From assembly GCF_040783975.1 (NCBI RefSeq), contig NZ_CP160631.1, positions 3,472,001 through 3,536,000 on the forward strand: a DNA stretch of 64,000 nucleotides, read 5' to 3'. Position 1 is the first letter of the stretch; every line of letters starts with the position of its first letter. Of this stretch, positions 39,465 to 53,248 are shown piece by piece. The position numbers and the translations under genes were made by a program. The notes beneath the pieces are model-generated. The model was not told where the DNA came from. It was given only the letters and a program-made list of their open reading frames with translations, and did no database searches. This DNA is from Pantoea sp. Ep11b. GTDB lineage: Bacteria; Pseudomonadota; Gammaproteobacteria; Enterobacterales; Enterobacteriaceae.

Positions 39465-40136
39465 TCAGGCAATATTGAGATATTTGTGGGTCTGCATCGA
39501 CAGACGCCAGTTGCGGGCAATGCAGGTTTCAATGCAGAGCCGGGTGGCATCCTCTTTGCGGCTGATCGGCTGTAACGCGATGATGCGCGCTTTGGCATCC
39601 TTGACGCCTGCCAGCAGCTGATCCAGCGCTTCCACATCCCGCTCGCGGGCGACCGGATGTTTGATCTCATCGGCCCGGCTCAGCGCCTGATCCAGCACGT
39701 CGTAGCCACCGCGCATGTTGACCTTTGGCGAGACGGTCACCCAGGTCTGTTCGGAACAGTGGATCGCATGCGTGCCGCTGGTTTCGATCTGACACTGAAA
39801 ACCCTGCTCTTCCAGGGCTGTGGTCAACGGACGCAGGTCGTAGATCGCCGGTTCACCGCCGGTGATGACCACATGCCGGGCCGTCCAGCCCTGCTCTGCG
39901 ATGGCGCGCAGCAGCGTCGTCGCGTCGGCGTCGCCCCAGGCATCGCTTTCCACCGTTTTAATCAGAATATCGCCCAGCGACGTTTCCCGATCTGCCCGCT
40001 TTTCCCAGGTATGTTTGGTATCGCACCAGCTGCAGCCTACCGGGCATCCCTGCAGGCGAATGAAGATAGCAGGCACGCCGGTGTAATAGCCTTCGCCCTG
40101 CAGCGTCTGGAACATTTCGTTAATCGGGTAGAACAT
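39465..40136 (-). CDS. queE: 7-carboxy-7-deazaguanine synthase
   Basis: QueE is a radical SAM enzyme that contracts the pterin ring to 7-carboxy-7-deazaguanine. The 223-residue protein has the CxxxCxxC cluster motif in RLQGCPVGCSWCDTKHTW near residues 27-45 and the SAM motif VVITGGEPAIYDL. The length equals E. coli QueE. It lies downstream of eno on the same strand, separated by a strong terminator and about 310 bases, so it should have its own promoter. Confidence 0.96.
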   Translation of the reverse strand: MFYPINEMFQTLQGEGYYTGVPAIFIRLQGCPVGCSWCDTKHTWEKRADRETSLGDILIKTVESDAWGDADATTLLRAIAEQGWTARHVVITGGEPAIYDLRPLTTALEEQGFQCQIETSGTHAIHCSEQTWVTVSPKVNMRGGYDVLDQALSRADEIKHPVARERDVEALDQLLAGVKDAKARIIALQPISRKEDATRLCIETCIARNWRLSMQTHKYLNIA

Positions 40137-40446
40137 TATTTACTCACCTGGAGAAATCGGGGCGCTGATTATGGCAGATTTGCCGCGCAGCTCAACCACG
40201 CGTCGTGCTTTTTCTCTGCGCCGGGCAGAACAGAGAAAGGCGCGTTAAGACGGCGGACAGGCGCAATGCGCAGCGGAGGGAGAGGCGTTCTGCGCAGGGA
40301 ACTGGGCGGGCGGGCAGAGAGGCCGCGTCTGGCCGTTGGCTGAGGGCGTTCTTCTCTGCATCATTACCGCCGCCAACAAAAAGCCCCGCACGGGGCGGGG
40401 CTTTCAGCATCTGTGATGCCGCGTGAAGCGACATCAGCAGGGGTCA
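40137..40446. other. queE-eno gap
   Basis: This 310-bp gap holds the eno terminator at its right end (listed separately). The remainder is GC- and purine-rich on the plus strand, with several short runs such as GCGGAGGGAGAGGCG. I see no credible coding frame or RNA; the queE promoter should be within about 40140-40230. Confidence 0.5.
40374..40405 (-). terminator. Rho-independent terminator of eno
   Basis: On the minus strand AAGCCCCGCCCCGTGCGGGGCTT forms a strong GC stem (bases AAGCCCCG with CGGGGCTT) followed by TTTTTG. It stands 42 bases after the eno stop codon. Confidence 0.92.
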
Positions 40447-41763
<1,317 letters not shown>

Positions 41764-41783
41764 TTAGTCAATCCTAAGACAAG

Positions 41784-41808
41784 CAACGCGCGAAAAGTTC
41801 GCGCGCTG
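41784..41808 (-). terminator. Hairpin in the pyrG-eno spacer
   Basis: The eight-base stem CGCGCGAA / TTCGCGCG with an AAG loop (flanked by CAA and CTG) lies just after the pyrG stop. There is no clear T run on the minus strand, so it may attenuate or process the message and not fully stop transcription. Confidence 0.5.
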
Positions 41809-41818
41809 CCTGTGAAAC

Positions 41819-43471
<1,653 letters not shown>

Positions 43472-43685
43472 TTAGGTTTAAAGACGGTGGAATAACCAGG
43501 ACGGGAAAACAGTATACTGGAAACCGCTATCAGCCACAATTGATGAATCACAGCCATCCTCCAACGCATTGCTACGGCTAACATAGCGGATAGCCGTTGC
43601 CTAAATGTTGACGTGCGTCACAAAGTTGCCTCCGCGCTGAATCGAGTAAGCGCGAACGGCGACTTTATGCACAGCGCTGGAATAA

Positions 43686-44474
43686 TCAGCGCTTCTCGTC
43701 TGATTTCACCTGCTGCCAGGCGGCTTCCATCTGCTCCAGCGTGGCGCCCGGCATCGCCAGCCCCTGGGCTACGATGATCGCCTCGACCTGGCGGAAGCGG
43801 CGCTCAAATTTGTCGTTGGCTTTCTGCAGCGCGGTTTCCGCTTTACTGCCCAGATGCCGCGACAGGTTAACGGTCGCGAACAGCAGGTCGCCGATCTCCT
43901 CCTCCAGCTTCTCACTGTCCACCACGCTCTGCTGCGCCTCGTGCATCACCTCATCGATCTCTTCATGCACCTTCGCCACCACCGGCCCCAGCGTGCTCCA
44001 GTCGAAGCCGACGTTGTGGCAGCGTTTCTGAATCTTGTGGGCGCGCATCAGCGCGGGCAACGCTTTCGGGATATCGTCCAGCGCCGAGTGCTGGGCTTTG
44101 TCCGCCCGTTCAGCGGTTTTAATCGCTTCCCAGTTTTTCAGCACCTCATTGCTGGTTTCAGCCATGGCATCGCCGAAGATGTGCGGATGACGGCGCTCCA
44201 GCTTGTCGCTGATGGCGTGACAGATATCTTCAAAGTTGAAGCGATCCTGTTCGTTCGCCATCTGCGCATAGAACACCACCTGAAACAGCAGATCGCCCAG
44301 CTCACCGCGCAGATCGTCAAAATCTTCGCGCTGAATGGCATCCAGCACTTCATAGGTCTCTTCCAGCGTGTAGGGGGCGATGGAGGCGAAGGTCTGTTCG
44401 CGATCCCACGGACAGCCCTGCTGCGGGTCGCGCAGGGTTTTCATGATGCCAAGCAGGCGATCAATAGCGTTCAT
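43686..44474 (-). CDS. mazG: Nucleoside triphosphate pyrophosphohydrolase MazG
   Basis: MazG hydrolyses nucleoside triphosphates, including dNTPs, to monophosphate and pyrophosphate. In E. coli it lowers ppGpp and limits programmed death. The 262-residue protein has two MazG repeats, each with the EExxE-type helix: CPWDREQTFASIAPYTLEETYEVLDAI and LRGELGDLLFQVVFY in the first, VHEEIDEVMHEAQQ and LEEEIGDLLFATVNLSRHL in the second. In E. coli relA is followed by mazEF and then mazG; here mazEF is absent and mazG follows relA after 140 bases. Confidence 0.96.
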   Translation of the reverse strand: MNAIDRLLGIMKTLRDPQQGCPWDREQTFASIAPYTLEETYEVLDAIQREDFDDLRGELGDLLFQVVFYAQMANEQDRFNFEDICHAISDKLERRHPHIFGDAMAETSNEVLKNWEAIKTAERADKAQHSALDDIPKALPALMRAHKIQKRCHNVGFDWSTLGPVVAKVHEEIDEVMHEAQQSVVDSEKLEEEIGDLLFATVNLSRHLGSKAETALQKANDKFERRFRQVEAIIVAQGLAMPGATLEQMEAAWQQVKSDEKR

Positions 44475-44523
44475 TTCAGGCGGGTCCTTAACGTGTCAGA
44501 TCGGGGGCGAAGCGCGAGGCGGC

Positions 44524-44555
44524 GAGAGCCGGACGCTGAATCGCGTCCGGCTCTC
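44524..44555. terminator. Hairpin between relA and mazG
   Basis: A 13-base perfect stem (GAGAGCCGGACGC with GCGTCCGGCTCTC) and a six-base loop stand in the gap after relA. There is no T run; it probably defines or protects the relA 3' end. Confidence 0.6.
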
Positions 44556-44614
44556 AGGCAGAGCAGATAACACCCGCGCAACCTCGTCCAGCCGGTTGCT
44601 CCGCTGGCTGCCAC

Positions 44615-46846
44615 TCAGTGCAGGCGACGGGCGTCAATGATATCAGAGACCTGATTCAGGCGCGCAAGCACCCGCCCCAGGACCTGATGGTTGTAGATCT
44701 CGATATCCATGTCGATGGTCGCCAGCTGCTTGCGGGTATCGCTGCGGCTTGAGACGCCCAGAACATTGACTTTCTCGTTGGCGAGAATCGTCGTGATATC
44801 GCGCAGCAGACCGCTGCGATCGTTGGCGGTGACGCGCACCACCAGCGAGTAGCCGCTGGAGTAGCTTTCGCCCCACACCGCATCGACAATACGCTCCGGT
44901 GCATGGGAGATAAGCTCCGCCAGCTGGTCACAGTCGGCGCGGTGAATTGAGATCCCGCGCCCCTGGGTGATAAAACCGACGATGTCATCACCGGGGATCG
45001 GCTGGCAGCAGCGGGCGATGTGGTGCATCAGATTGCCCACGCCCTCTACCACGACACGCCCGCTCTCTTTGCGGGCCGAAGGGGTATGCGCTTTCTGGGT
45101 CAGCTGACGCAACGCTTCGCGATCTTCCTCTTCGGCGCTTGGCTTGTTCAGCTTCGCCTGCAGGAAGTTGACCATCTGGTTCAGGCGGATATCGCCGCCG
45201 CCGATCGCCGCCAGCAGCTCCTCCAGCGAGGTCACGTTGTAGCGCGGCAGCAGCAGTTTTTCCGCTTCGCGCAGGCTGATATCCAGCTGATTCAGTTCGT
45301 TGTCCAGAATCTGACGGCCGGCGACAATGTTTTTGTCGCGATCCTGCTTGCGGAACCAGTTATGGATCTTCGACCGCCCACGGCTGGTGGTGATATAGCC
45401 CAGATTCGGATTGAGCCAGTCGCGGCTTGGATTCGGCTGCTTTTGCGTGATGACTTCGACCTGGTCGCCCATCTGCAACTGATAGGTGAACGGTACGATG
45501 CGGCCACCGATTTTTGCACCGATGCAGCGGTGCCCGATGTCGCTGTGAATGTGGTAGGCAAAGTCGAGCGGGGTCGATCCCGCCGGCAGATCCACCACGT
45601 CGCCTTTCGGGGTAAAGACGTAGACCCGGTCATCAAACACCTGACTGCGGACCTCTTCCAGCAGCTCGCCGGAGTCGGCCATCTCCTCCTGCCAGCTGAT
45701 AAGCTTACGCAGCCAGGCGATCCGCTCTTCGTGACCGGCGGCGCCGCGCGCGCTGCTGGAGGTCGGCCCCTCTTTATATTTCCAGTGCGCCGCCACGCCC
45801 AGTTCGGCATCTTCATGCATCTGGCGGGTACGGATCTGGATCTCCACCGTTTTGCCCTGCGGTCCTAACACCACGGTGTGGATCGACTGATAGCCATTGG
45901 GCTTCGGGTTGGCGACGTAGTCGTCGAACTCGCTCGGCAGATGGCGATAGAGCGTATGCACCGTACCCAGCGCGCCGTAGCAATCCTGCAGGCGGTCAGC
46001 CACGATGCGCACCGCCCGCACGTCAAACAGCTCGTCGAAGGCCAGCGACTTCTTCTGCATCTTGCGCCAGATGCTGTAGATATGTTTCGGACGGCCATAG
46101 ACTTCGGCGCGGACGCCCTCTTTGGCCATCTCTTTACGCAGGTTATTGACGAAGTTTTCGATGTACTGCTCACGGTCGATCCGCCGCTCATGCAGGAGCT
46201 TCGCGATGCGCTTATATTCGTCGGGATGGAGGTAACGGAAGCAGTAATCTTCCAGCTCCCATTTGAGCTGGCCGATCCCCAGCCGGTTAGCCAGGGGCGC
46301 ATAGATATTGGTGCTCTCTTTGGCGGCCAGCACCCGCTCATCTTCCGGCGCATCTTTCATTTCGCGCAGGTTCATGATGCGTTCGGCCAGCTTCAGCACC
46401 ACGCAGCGGAAATCTTCCACCATCGCCAGCAGCATACGGCGGACATTATCCACCTGTTCAGACGCCATGGAGTCGTTATGGATGGCTTTCAGCTGACGGA
46501 TAGCGTCCATGTCGCGCACGCCATGGACCAGCGAGACGATGCCTTTGCCGACGGCAGTTTCCAGCTCCTCTTCACTGACCACTTCATCGTTAGCCAGCGG
46601 GAAGATCAGCGCCGCACAGAGGCTTTCGATATCCATGCTGAGCATCGAGAGGATTTCTACCATCTCAATACCGCGCCACAGCAGCAGCGACTGATCGGGA
46701 TGGTCCTGCGTCTGCGCTTCGCAGTAGCGCCAGGTCTCAGCAAGGCGTTGACATGATTGCGGGTTGGCAATACCGAGACTGGCGATCCACTGGTCGAGGG
46801 CGAAATCCCCCTCAGTATTTAAATGCGCACTTCTGACCGCAACCAT
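44615..46846 (-). CDS. relA: GTP pyrophosphokinase RelA
   Basis: RelA makes (p)ppGpp on ribosomes stalled with uncharged tRNA and so drives the stringent response. The 743-residue product (E. coli 744) has a pseudo-hydrolase domain in which the HDxxED motif is replaced (AALIFPLANDE), the synthetase domain (RPKHIYSIWRKMQKK, FDVRAVRIV, NPKPNGYQSIHT), then TGS (VYVFTPKGDVVDLPAGSTPLDFAYHIH), a zinc-finger/helical region, and a C-terminal ACT domain. It stands upstream of mazG and downstream of rlmD on the same strand. Confidence 0.98.
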   Translation of the reverse strand: MVAVRSAHLNTEGDFALDQWIASLGIANPQSCQRLAETWRYCEAQTQDHPDQSLLLWRGIEMVEILSMLSMDIESLCAALIFPLANDEVVSEEELETAVGKGIVSLVHGVRDMDAIRQLKAIHNDSMASEQVDNVRRMLLAMVEDFRCVVLKLAERIMNLREMKDAPEDERVLAAKESTNIYAPLANRLGIGQLKWELEDYCFRYLHPDEYKRIAKLLHERRIDREQYIENFVNNLRKEMAKEGVRAEVYGRPKHIYSIWRKMQKKSLAFDELFDVRAVRIVADRLQDCYGALGTVHTLYRHLPSEFDDYVANPKPNGYQSIHTVVLGPQGKTVEIQIRTRQMHEDAELGVAAHWKYKEGPTSSSARGAAGHEERIAWLRKLISWQEEMADSGELLEEVRSQVFDDRVYVFTPKGDVVDLPAGSTPLDFAYHIHSDIGHRCIGAKIGGRIVPFTYQLQMGDQVEVITQKQPNPSRDWLNPNLGYITTSRGRSKIHNWFRKQDRDKNIVAGRQILDNELNQLDISLREAEKLLLPRYNVTSLEELLAAIGGGDIRLNQMVNFLQAKLNKPSAEEEDREALRQLTQKAHTPSARKESGRVVVEGVGNLMHHIARCCQPIPGDDIVGFITQGRGISIHRADCDQLAELISHAPERIVDAVWGESYSSGYSLVVRVTANDRSGLLRDITTILANEKVNVLGVSSRSDTRKQLATIDMDIEIYNHQVLGRVLARLNQVSDIIDARRLH

Positions 46847-46875
46847 AACCTCTCCTGCACAACGACATACATCGC

Positions 46876-48192
46876 TTATGTTTTTCTGAACAGCACCATG
46901 GATTCGAGATGGCGGGTATGTGGGAACATATCCAGCATCGCGACCCTTTCCAATTGGTAGCCCGCCGACAGCAATGTCTGGCTGTCACGGGCGAGCGTTG
47001 TCGGATTACACGAAACATAGACCACGCGTTCTGGTGCAAGTTTAACCACATGCGCCATTACGCCCGCAGCCCCGGCGCGTGCCGGATCGAGTAATACCTT
47101 GTTAAATCCCTGTGCCGCCCACGGCTGGCGCGACACTTCTTCTTCCAGGTTATGCTGAAAGAAACTGACATTTTTAAGATTATTCAAATCAGCATTATAC
47201 GCTGCCTGCCGCACTAATGCTGCAATCCCCTCCACACCTACGACATTTTGTACGAAGATTCCTATAGGAAGTGTGAAGTTTCCCATACCGCAAAAGAGAT
47301 CCAGCACCCGGTCTTGCGGCTGCAGATCGAGCCAGCTTATGGCCGTCGCCACCATCTGCTGATTCACGCCATCGTTAACCTGAATAAAATCCTGTGGACT
47401 AAAGGTTAGCTTAAGCTGATGCGCATGATAAAACGGCGTGGTCGCCTGTAACGCGGTCAGCGTTTCATCGCCCGCGTCCAGGAACAGCATCAGCTGGTGC
47501 TCATGCGAAAAGCGTTCCAGTTTTTCACGATCGTCCGCATGGAGCGCATCAAGATGGCGCAGGATCATCAGCGGGCCATTGTCCGCCAGCACCAGCTCCA
47601 CATGACCGAGCCGCCGCACCGCCCGCAGCCCGCTAAGGCAGTGGTGCAGCGGAACCAGTAATGCCTCAAGTTCGGGCACCAGAACGGGGCAATGCTGCAC
47701 ATCGACCAGATCGTTGCTGGACGCCTGACGGAATCCCATCTGCAACCGCTGCGCCTTGTTGTGCCACTGCAGGCCCAGCCGGGCGCGGCGGCGATAGCCC
47801 CAGGGCGCCCCGGCGATCACCTCATCGACCGGTACTTCCCGGGCGGCGGCCTGGCTCAGCATCCGGCTCAGCGCCTGAACCTTGCTCTGCTGCTGGAGCG
47901 CCACCTCCGCATGTTGCTGCTGGCAGCCGCCGCAGCGTTCATAGTGCGGACAGGGCGGCGTCACACGCGCCGGGCTGCGGCTGAGCAGTTGTGTCACTTT
48001 CGCCCGGGCAAATTGACGTTTATCCTCTGTCAGCGTGACCTCCGCCTGTTCACCCGGCAGAGCGCCCGTGACAAACAGGGCTTTGCCCTTGTGGCGCGCC
48101 ACGCCCTGCCCGAACGGGTCGAGCTCATCGATGGTGACGGTGATGCGCTGTTGCGTCGTCGCGCGCTGTTTTGCAACGTAAAATTGCGCCAT
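46876..48192 (-). CDS. rlmD: 23S rRNA (uracil(1939)-C(5))-methyltransferase RlmD
   Basis: RlmD methylates U1939 of 23S rRNA. The 438-residue protein has an N-terminal TRAM domain ([21 protein letters not shown]) and iron-sulfur cysteines in [15 protein letters not shown] with a later CPV. The SAM motif [14 protein letters not shown] and the catalytic Cys in [14 protein letters not shown] follow. The start at 48192 (MAQFYVAK) is chosen on family grounds. It is divergent from barA, the two start codons being 92 bases apart, so their promoters are close together. Confidence 0.96.
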   Translation of the reverse strand: MAQFYVAKQRATTQQRITVTIDELDPFGQGVARHKGKALFVTGALPGEQAEVTLTEDKRQFARAKVTQLLSRSPARVTPPCPHYERCGGCQQQHAEVALQQQSKVQALSRMLSQAAAREVPVDEVIAGAPWGYRRRARLGLQWHNKAQRLQMGFRQASSNDLVDVQHCPVLVPELEALLVPLHHCLSGLRAVRRLGHVELVLADNGPLMILRHLDALHADDREKLERFSHEHQLMLFLDAGDETLTALQATTPFYHAHQLKLTFSPQDFIQVNDGVNQQMVATAISWLDLQPQDRVLDLFCGMGNFTLPIGIFVQNVVGVEGIAALVRQAAYNADLNNLKNVSFFQHNLEEEVSRQPWAAQGFNKVLLDPARAGAAGVMAHVVKLAPERVVYVSCNPTTLARDSQTLLSAGYQLERVAMLDMFPHTRHLESMVLFRKT

Positions 48193-48284
48193 AGTGTTCT
48201 TCTTTCTCTTTATCGATACGGCCTGCAGAGTGTCACCGACAGCCTGCACAGGGACGTTAATGCCGGAGTAGCCAGGCGACTATT

Positions 48285-51014
48285 ATGACCAAATACAGCC
48301 TGCGGGCGCGAATGATGATTTTAATTCTGGCACCTGTGCTGATGGTTGGCCTGCTGCTCAGCTCATTTTTTGTGGTGCACCGCTACAATGAGCTACAGCG
48401 TCAGGTTATTGATGCCGGAGCCAACATCATCGAACCGCTGGCAATCTCCAGCGAATACAGCATGACCTGGCACAACCGGGATGCCATGCGTGAACTGGTC
48501 AGCCTGCTGCACCGCCGCCATTCGGGGATCGTCCGGGCGATTTCGGTGTTTGATAACCATAATCAGCTCTACGCCACCTCCAATCACAAGCAGAACCTCA
48601 GCCTGCAGCAGCAGTCTGATATCCGCACGCTAACCGATGATGTCTCGATGGAGCGTCACGGCACTCTGCTGATTCTGCGCACCCCGATTACCAGCGAGCG
48701 CTACGACGCGGATGAGTTACCCGATGAAGATGCCAAACCCTCAGGCAATCCGCTGGGCTATGTGGCGATAGAGCTGGACCTGCAGTCTGTGCGCCTCCAG
48801 CAGTATAAAGAGGTGTTTGTCGCCACGCTGATGCTGCTCTTCTGTCTCTGTCTCGCAATGCTGTTTGCCTATCGCCTGATGCGCGACGTCACGGGGCCGA
48901 TCCGCAATATGGTCACCACCGTTGACCGCATCCGGCGCGGCCAGCTTGACAGCCGCGTAGAGGGCTACATGCTGGGTGAACTCAGTATTCTGAAGAACGG
49001 CATTAATGCGATGGCGATGTCGCTGACCGCCTATCACGAGGAGATGCAGCACAATATCGACCAGGCGACTTACGATCTGCGGGAAACGCTGGAGCAGCTG
49101 GAGATTCAGAACGTGGAGCTGGATCTGGCGAAGAAGCGCGCTCAGGAAGCGGCGCGCATCAAGTCGGAGTTTCTGGCCAATATGTCGCATGAGCTGCGAA
49201 CGCCGCTGAACGGGGTACTGGGCTTTACCCGGCAGATGCTGAAAACCCAGCTGCGCGCGACCCAGCGCGACTACATGCAGACCATAGAACGCTCGGCCAA
49301 TAATCTGCTCAGTATTATTAACGACGTGCTCGACTTTTCGAAACTGGAGGCGGGCAAGCTGATGCTGGAGGCGATCCCCTTCCCGCTGCGCGCCACGCTG
49401 GATGAAACCCTGGTGCTGCTCGCACCTTCGGCGCATGAAAAGGGGCTGGAGCTGACGGTAGTCTGCGACAGCAGCGTGCCGGATAACGTGATTGGTGATG
49501 CGCTGCGCCTGCAGCAGATCCTGATTAACCTGATCGGCAACGCGATTAAATTTACCGAACAGGGGTATGTGGGCCTGCGCGTCGGGCAGCGTGTGATCAC
49601 CCAGTCGCGGGTCGAGCTGGAGATCCAGGTGGAGGACAGCGGCATCGGCATCTCTGAGCAGCAGCAGACGCAGCTGTTCCAGGCGTTCCGTCAGGCGGAT
49701 GCCAGCATTTCACGCCGCCACGGCGGAACCGGGCTGGGGCTGGTCATCACGCAGAAACTGGTGCGGGAGATGGGCGGCGATATCACCTTCAGCAGCCAGC
49801 CGGATCAGGGATCGACCTTTGTAATTCGTGTGCAGCTCGATCTCAACCCGAATGCGCCGGGTATGCCTCGCGTGCTGGACGCGCTGTCGCATGCGCGCAT
49901 CGCCTATGTAGAGGCGGACGCTATCGTAGCCAGTGCGGCGCTGGAGATGCTGAGCGCCACACCGCTGCAGATCGACTACAGCGAAACGCTGGAGGGATTA
50001 AAAGAGGCGCACTATCCGCTGCTGCTGATGGCGATGCCGGTCGATGTCAGCCAGCCTGAACTGCTCAGTGAGAGAAGGATCAATGCGGTGCTGGAGCGGG
50101 CAGATAACGTACTGATGGCGCTGCCGAGTCCGATGATGCTGCTGGCCGATGAGCTGAAAGTGCGCGGCATTGATGGCTGCATCGCGAAGCCGATCTCCCT
50201 GACGCGCCTGCTGCCCATGTTGCTGGATCTGCATACCCGTCAGATGAGCGAACTGCCGCTCTCTCCCCGTCTGCCGCTGACGGTGATGGCGGTGGATGAT
50301 AACCCCGCCAACCTCAAGCTGATTGGCGCGCTGCTGGAGGAGCAGGTGCAGAATATCCTGCTGTGCAGCAACGCCGAACACGCCATCCGGGAAGCCCGTC
50401 AGCATGCGCTGGATGTCATCCTGATGGATATTCAGATGCCTGACATCGATGGCATCCGCGCCAGCGAAATCATCCGCACCCTGCCGCATCACGCCAGTAC
50501 GCCTATCGTGGCGGTCACCGCCCATGCCATTGATGGCGAACGCGAGCAGTTAATCAAAGCGGGCATGAACGACTATCTTGCTAAACCCATCGATGAGAGC
50601 AAGTTAAGACAGCTGCTGGCGCGCTATACGCCGCCGCCGGTCGTACCTGTGCCGGAGCTGCCGGCCATATTACCGACGCTGGACTGGCAACTGGCGCTGC
50701 GACAGGCGGCCAATAAGCCTGATCTGGCGCGCGATCTGCTGCGTATGCTGCTGGAGTTTTTACCGGAAGTGCATGCGAAGATCGCGCAGTTTATGGCGGA
50801 CAATGACGTCAGCGCCCTGCGCGAGATCATTCACAAACTGCATGGCAGTGCCAGCTACAGCGGCGTGCCGCGCATGAAGCAGCTTTGTCACCAGCTGGAG
50901 AGAGAGCTGCCTGAGGTCAGCGATATCGTGGCGCTGGAACCGGAACTGCTGGAGTTGCAGGATGAGATGGAGAACGTCGCCAGAGAGGCCCGGCAGCTGC
51001 TGGGAATAGCGTAA
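48285..51014 (+). CDS. barA: Hybrid sensor histidine kinase BarA
   Basis: BarA is an inner-membrane tripartite kinase that responds to short-chain carboxylates and phosphorylates UvrY, which turns on csrB and csrC. The 909-residue product has a first membrane segment ([19 protein letters not shown]) and a periplasmic region. A second segment (about 180-205), a HAMP domain and the transmitter with His302 ([13 protein letters not shown]) follow, then ATPase motifs ([20 protein letters not shown]). After these come a degenerate receiver, a receiver with Asp715 (ILMDIQMPD), and a C-terminal HPt domain with His850 ([11 protein letters not shown]). uvrY is not in the window, but the target csrB is. 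Confidence 0.97.
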   Translation: MTKYSLRARMMILILAPVLMVGLLLSSFFVVHRYNELQRQVIDAGANIIEPLAISSEYSMTWHNRDAMRELVSLLHRRHSGIVRAISVFDNHNQLYATSNHKQNLSLQQQSDIRTLTDDVSMERHGTLLILRTPITSERYDADELPDEDAKPSGNPLGYVAIELDLQSVRLQQYKEVFVATLMLLFCLCLAMLFAYRLMRDVTGPIRNMVTTVDRIRRGQLDSRVEGYMLGELSILKNGINAMAMSLTAYHEEMQHNIDQATYDLRETLEQLEIQNVELDLAKKRAQEAARIKSEFLANMSHELRTPLNGVLGFTRQMLKTQLRATQRDYMQTIERSANNLLSIINDVLDFSKLEAGKLMLEAIPFPLRATLDETLVLLAPSAHEKGLELTVVCDSSVPDNVIGDALRLQQILINLIGNAIKFTEQGYVGLRVGQRVITQSRVELEIQVEDSGIGISEQQQTQLFQAFRQADASISRRHGGTGLGLVITQKLVREMGGDITFSSQPDQGSTFVIRVQLDLNPNAPGMPRVLDALSHARIAYVEADAIVASAALEMLSATPLQIDYSETLEGLKEAHYPLLLMAMPVDVSQPELLSERRINAVLERADNVLMALPSPMMLLADELKVRGIDGCIAKPISLTRLLPMLLDLHTRQMSELPLSPRLPLTVMAVDDNPANLKLIGALLEEQVQNILLCSNAEHAIREARQHALDVILMDIQMPDIDGIRASEIIRTLPHHASTPIVAVTAHAIDGEREQLIKAGMNDYLAKPIDESKLRQLLARYTPPPVVPVPELPAILPTLDWQLALRQAANKPDLARDLLRMLLEFLPEVHAKIAQFMADNDVSALREIIHKLHGSASYSGVPRMKQLCHQLERELPEVSDIVALEPELLELQDEMENVAREARQLLGIA

Positions 51015-51027
51015 GGCCGGGTACGTT

Positions 51028-51049
51028 CGGGGCCGCAGACGCGGCCCCG
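51028..51049 (+). terminator. Probable barA terminator
   Basis: A nine-base GC stem (CGGGGCCGC with GCGGCCCCG, loop AGAC) stands 14 bases after the barA stop and is followed by TTCCCC. It lies between convergent barA and garK. Confidence 0.55.
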
Positions 51050-51068
51050 TTCCCCTGCGGAAGAGAAC

Positions 51069-52271
51069 TCAGGCTCTGTCGAGCTGCACGCTGAGACCCG
51101 CAGCTGCAGAGAGGCCGGACGGCGCAGAGAGGGCATGAAAGCCGGCCAGCTTCAGCGTAGCCGCCACATTACGCGACGTCATCTCGACGTTCTTTCCGGC
51201 GCTGGCGAGCGCCTCATCCAGCGTACAGATGCTGTAGAGCACGCTGAAGACCGCATCAATGCCGTGCTGATGCACCACTCCCACATCCGCCGTCAGACTT
51301 CCCGCGATGCCAATGACCGGTTTATCAAACCGCTTTGCAACCCTGGCGACCCCGATCGGCACCTTGCCATTGATACTCTGGCTGTCGATACGCCCCTCTC
51401 CGGTGATCACCAGGTCGGCATCTTTCACCTGCTCCGCCAGCCCCAGCGCCTCCGTGACAATCTCAATGCCACGCCGCAGCTCCGCGTGACAGAAGGCGTG
51501 CAGCGCGGCCCCCATTCCGCCCGCTGCGCCGCCGCCCGGAATCGTCAGTACATCGATATCGAGGTCGCGCTGGATGATCGCGGCGTAGTGGCCCAGCGCC
51601 TGATCGAGCTGCTGCACCAGCGCCGGTGTCGCCCCCTTCTGCGGACCGAATATCGCCGAGGCGCCCTCTTTGCCGGTCAGCGGATTGGTCACGTCGCAGG
51701 CCACCTCAATGCGGCAGCGCTGAAGGCGGGCGTCGAGCGCATCGATATCGATACTGGCAAGCCGGGCTAGCGCCCCGCCACCGTAGCCGATTTGCTGACC
51801 ACTGGCATCCAGCAGCCGCGCGCCCAGCGCCTGCATCATTCCGGCACCACCATCATTGGTGGCGCTGCCGCCGATCCCGATAATGATGTGATCGACCCCT
51901 TTATCCAGCGCATGTCTGATCAGCTCACCGGTTCCGAAGGAGGTGGTGATCAGCGGATCGCGCTGGCAGGCAGGCACCCGTTCCAGCCCACTGGCGGCGG
52001 CCATTTCGATATAGGCCGTTGACTCATCGCCGGAGAGCCCATAAAAGGCATCAACCTGGGTGCCCAGCGGCCCGGTCACCTTCAGCCTGACGATCTTTCC
52101 CTTCGTCGCCGCCACCATCGCTTCTACCGTGCCTTCGCCACCGTCGGCGAGCGGTATTTTCACGTAATGCGCATCGGGGAAGATGTCACGGAAACCCGCT
52201 TCAATCGCCGATGCCACATCCAGGGCGGATAAACTCTCTTTATATGAATCCGGTGCGATTACGATTTTCAT
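51069..52271 (-). CDS. garK: Glycerate 2-kinase GarK
   Basis: GarK phosphorylates D-glycerate to 2-phosphoglycerate, the last step of glucarate/galactarate breakdown before enolase. The 400-residue protein belongs to the glycerate kinase type 1 family, with [19 protein letters not shown] at the N-terminus, [29 protein letters not shown] and [14 protein letters not shown]. It is about 20 residues longer than E. coli GarK, the extra part being a small-residue-rich C-terminal tail. The start at 52271 follows the family; an ATG 30 codons upstream overlaps garR. It is last in gudPXD-garLRK, after a 73-base gap. Confidence 0.95.
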   Translation of the reverse strand: MKIVIAPDSYKESLSALDVASAIEAGFRDIFPDAHYVKIPLADGGEGTVEAMVAATKGKIVRLKVTGPLGTQVDAFYGLSGDESTAYIEMAAASGLERVPACQRDPLITTSFGTGELIRHALDKGVDHIIIGIGGSATNDGGAGMMQALGARLLDASGQQIGYGGGALARLASIDIDALDARLQRCRIEVACDVTNPLTGKEGASAIFGPQKGATPALVQQLDQALGHYAAIIQRDLDIDVLTIPGGGAAGGMGAALHAFCHAELRRGIEIVTEALGLAEQVKDADLVITGEGRIDSQSINGKVPIGVARVAKRFDKPVIGIAGSLTADVGVVHQHGIDAVFSVLYSICTLDEALASAGKNVEMTSRNVAATLKLAGFHALSAPSGLSAAAGLSVQLDRA

Positions 52272-52344
52272 AGGCAATCCGAGCACTGTTGAGTAATTGA
52301 AACGGCTCTGAACCAGTCCGGTTCCGGGAAACCGGCACCAGGTT

Positions 52345-53229
52345 TTAGCGGGCGATTTCAACCTTCGCTAACTTCTCATAATAGCAGGCCAGCGCACTGT
52401 GGTCGGCGTTACCCTGACCGTCGTTACGCAGCGCCTGCATCATCTCCATCACTGCCGCCGTCAGCGGCAGATGCGCGCCGATGCCGTGCGAGGTATCAAG
52501 GGCGTTCGCCAGATCCTTGATATGCAGATCGATGCGGAAGCCGGGTTTGAAGTTGCGATCCATCACCATCGGCGCTTTGGCATCCAGCACCGTGCTGCCC
52601 GCCAGCCCGCCACGGATCGCCTGATAGACCAGATCCGGATTAACCCCGGCTTTGGTCGCCAGCGACAGGGCTTCGGACATCGCCGCAATATTCAGCGCCA
52701 CGATCACCTGATTAGCCAGTTTCGTGACGTTGCCTGCGCCGATATCACCGGTGTGGACAACCGAGCCCGCCATCGCTTTCATGATGTCGTAGCACTGATC
52801 AAACACCGCTTTATCGCCGCCGACCATGACCGAGAGCGTGCCCTCAATCGCTTTGGGTTCACCACCACTGACCGGCGCATCCAGCATTTTGATCTGCTTT
52901 TCTGCCAGCGCATCGTGCACTTCCCGGCTCGCCAGCGGCGCAATCGAACTCATGTCGATCACCACCAGGCCCGGCTTCGCGCCCTCAATAATGCCCTCTT
53001 TTCCCAGACAGACCTCTTTAACCTGCGGCGAGTTGGGCACCATGGTAATCACCACGTCGCACTGTTCTGCCACCTCTCTGGGCGATTTCGCGACGGTCGC
53101 ACCCAGCGCCGTCAGCTCCGCTTCGTTGCTGGCATTGTGGTCCCGTACCACCAGCGCATATCCGGCTTTCAGCAGGTTTTTACTCATGGGTTTGCCCATA
53201 ATGCCCAGGCCGATAAATCCAATCTTCAT
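52345..53229 (-). CDS. garR: 2-hydroxy-3-oxopropionate reductase GarR
   Basis: GarR reduces tartronate semialdehyde to D-glycerate with NADH. The 294-residue enzyme has the Rossmann motif [36 protein letters not shown], the catalytic Lys in [14 protein letters not shown], and [10 protein letters not shown] near the C-terminus, all typical of the beta-hydroxyacid dehydrogenase family. The start at 53229 gives the family length. It lies 19 bases after garL in the aldarate operon. Confidence 0.96.
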   Translation of the reverse strand: MKIGFIGLGIMGKPMSKNLLKAGYALVVRDHNASNEAELTALGATVAKSPREVAEQCDVVITMVPNSPQVKEVCLGKEGIIEGAKPGLVVIDMSSIAPLASREVHDALAEKQIKMLDAPVSGGEPKAIEGTLSVMVGGDKAVFDQCYDIMKAMAGSVVHTGDIGAGNVTKLANQVIVALNIAAMSEALSLATKAGVNPDLVYQAIRGGLAGSTVLDAKAPMVMDRNFKPGFRIDLHIKDLANALDTSHGIGAHLPLTAAVMEMMQALRNDGQGNADHSALACYYEKLAKVEIAR

Positions 53230-53248
53230 TGCGTTTCCCCTTAATGAA

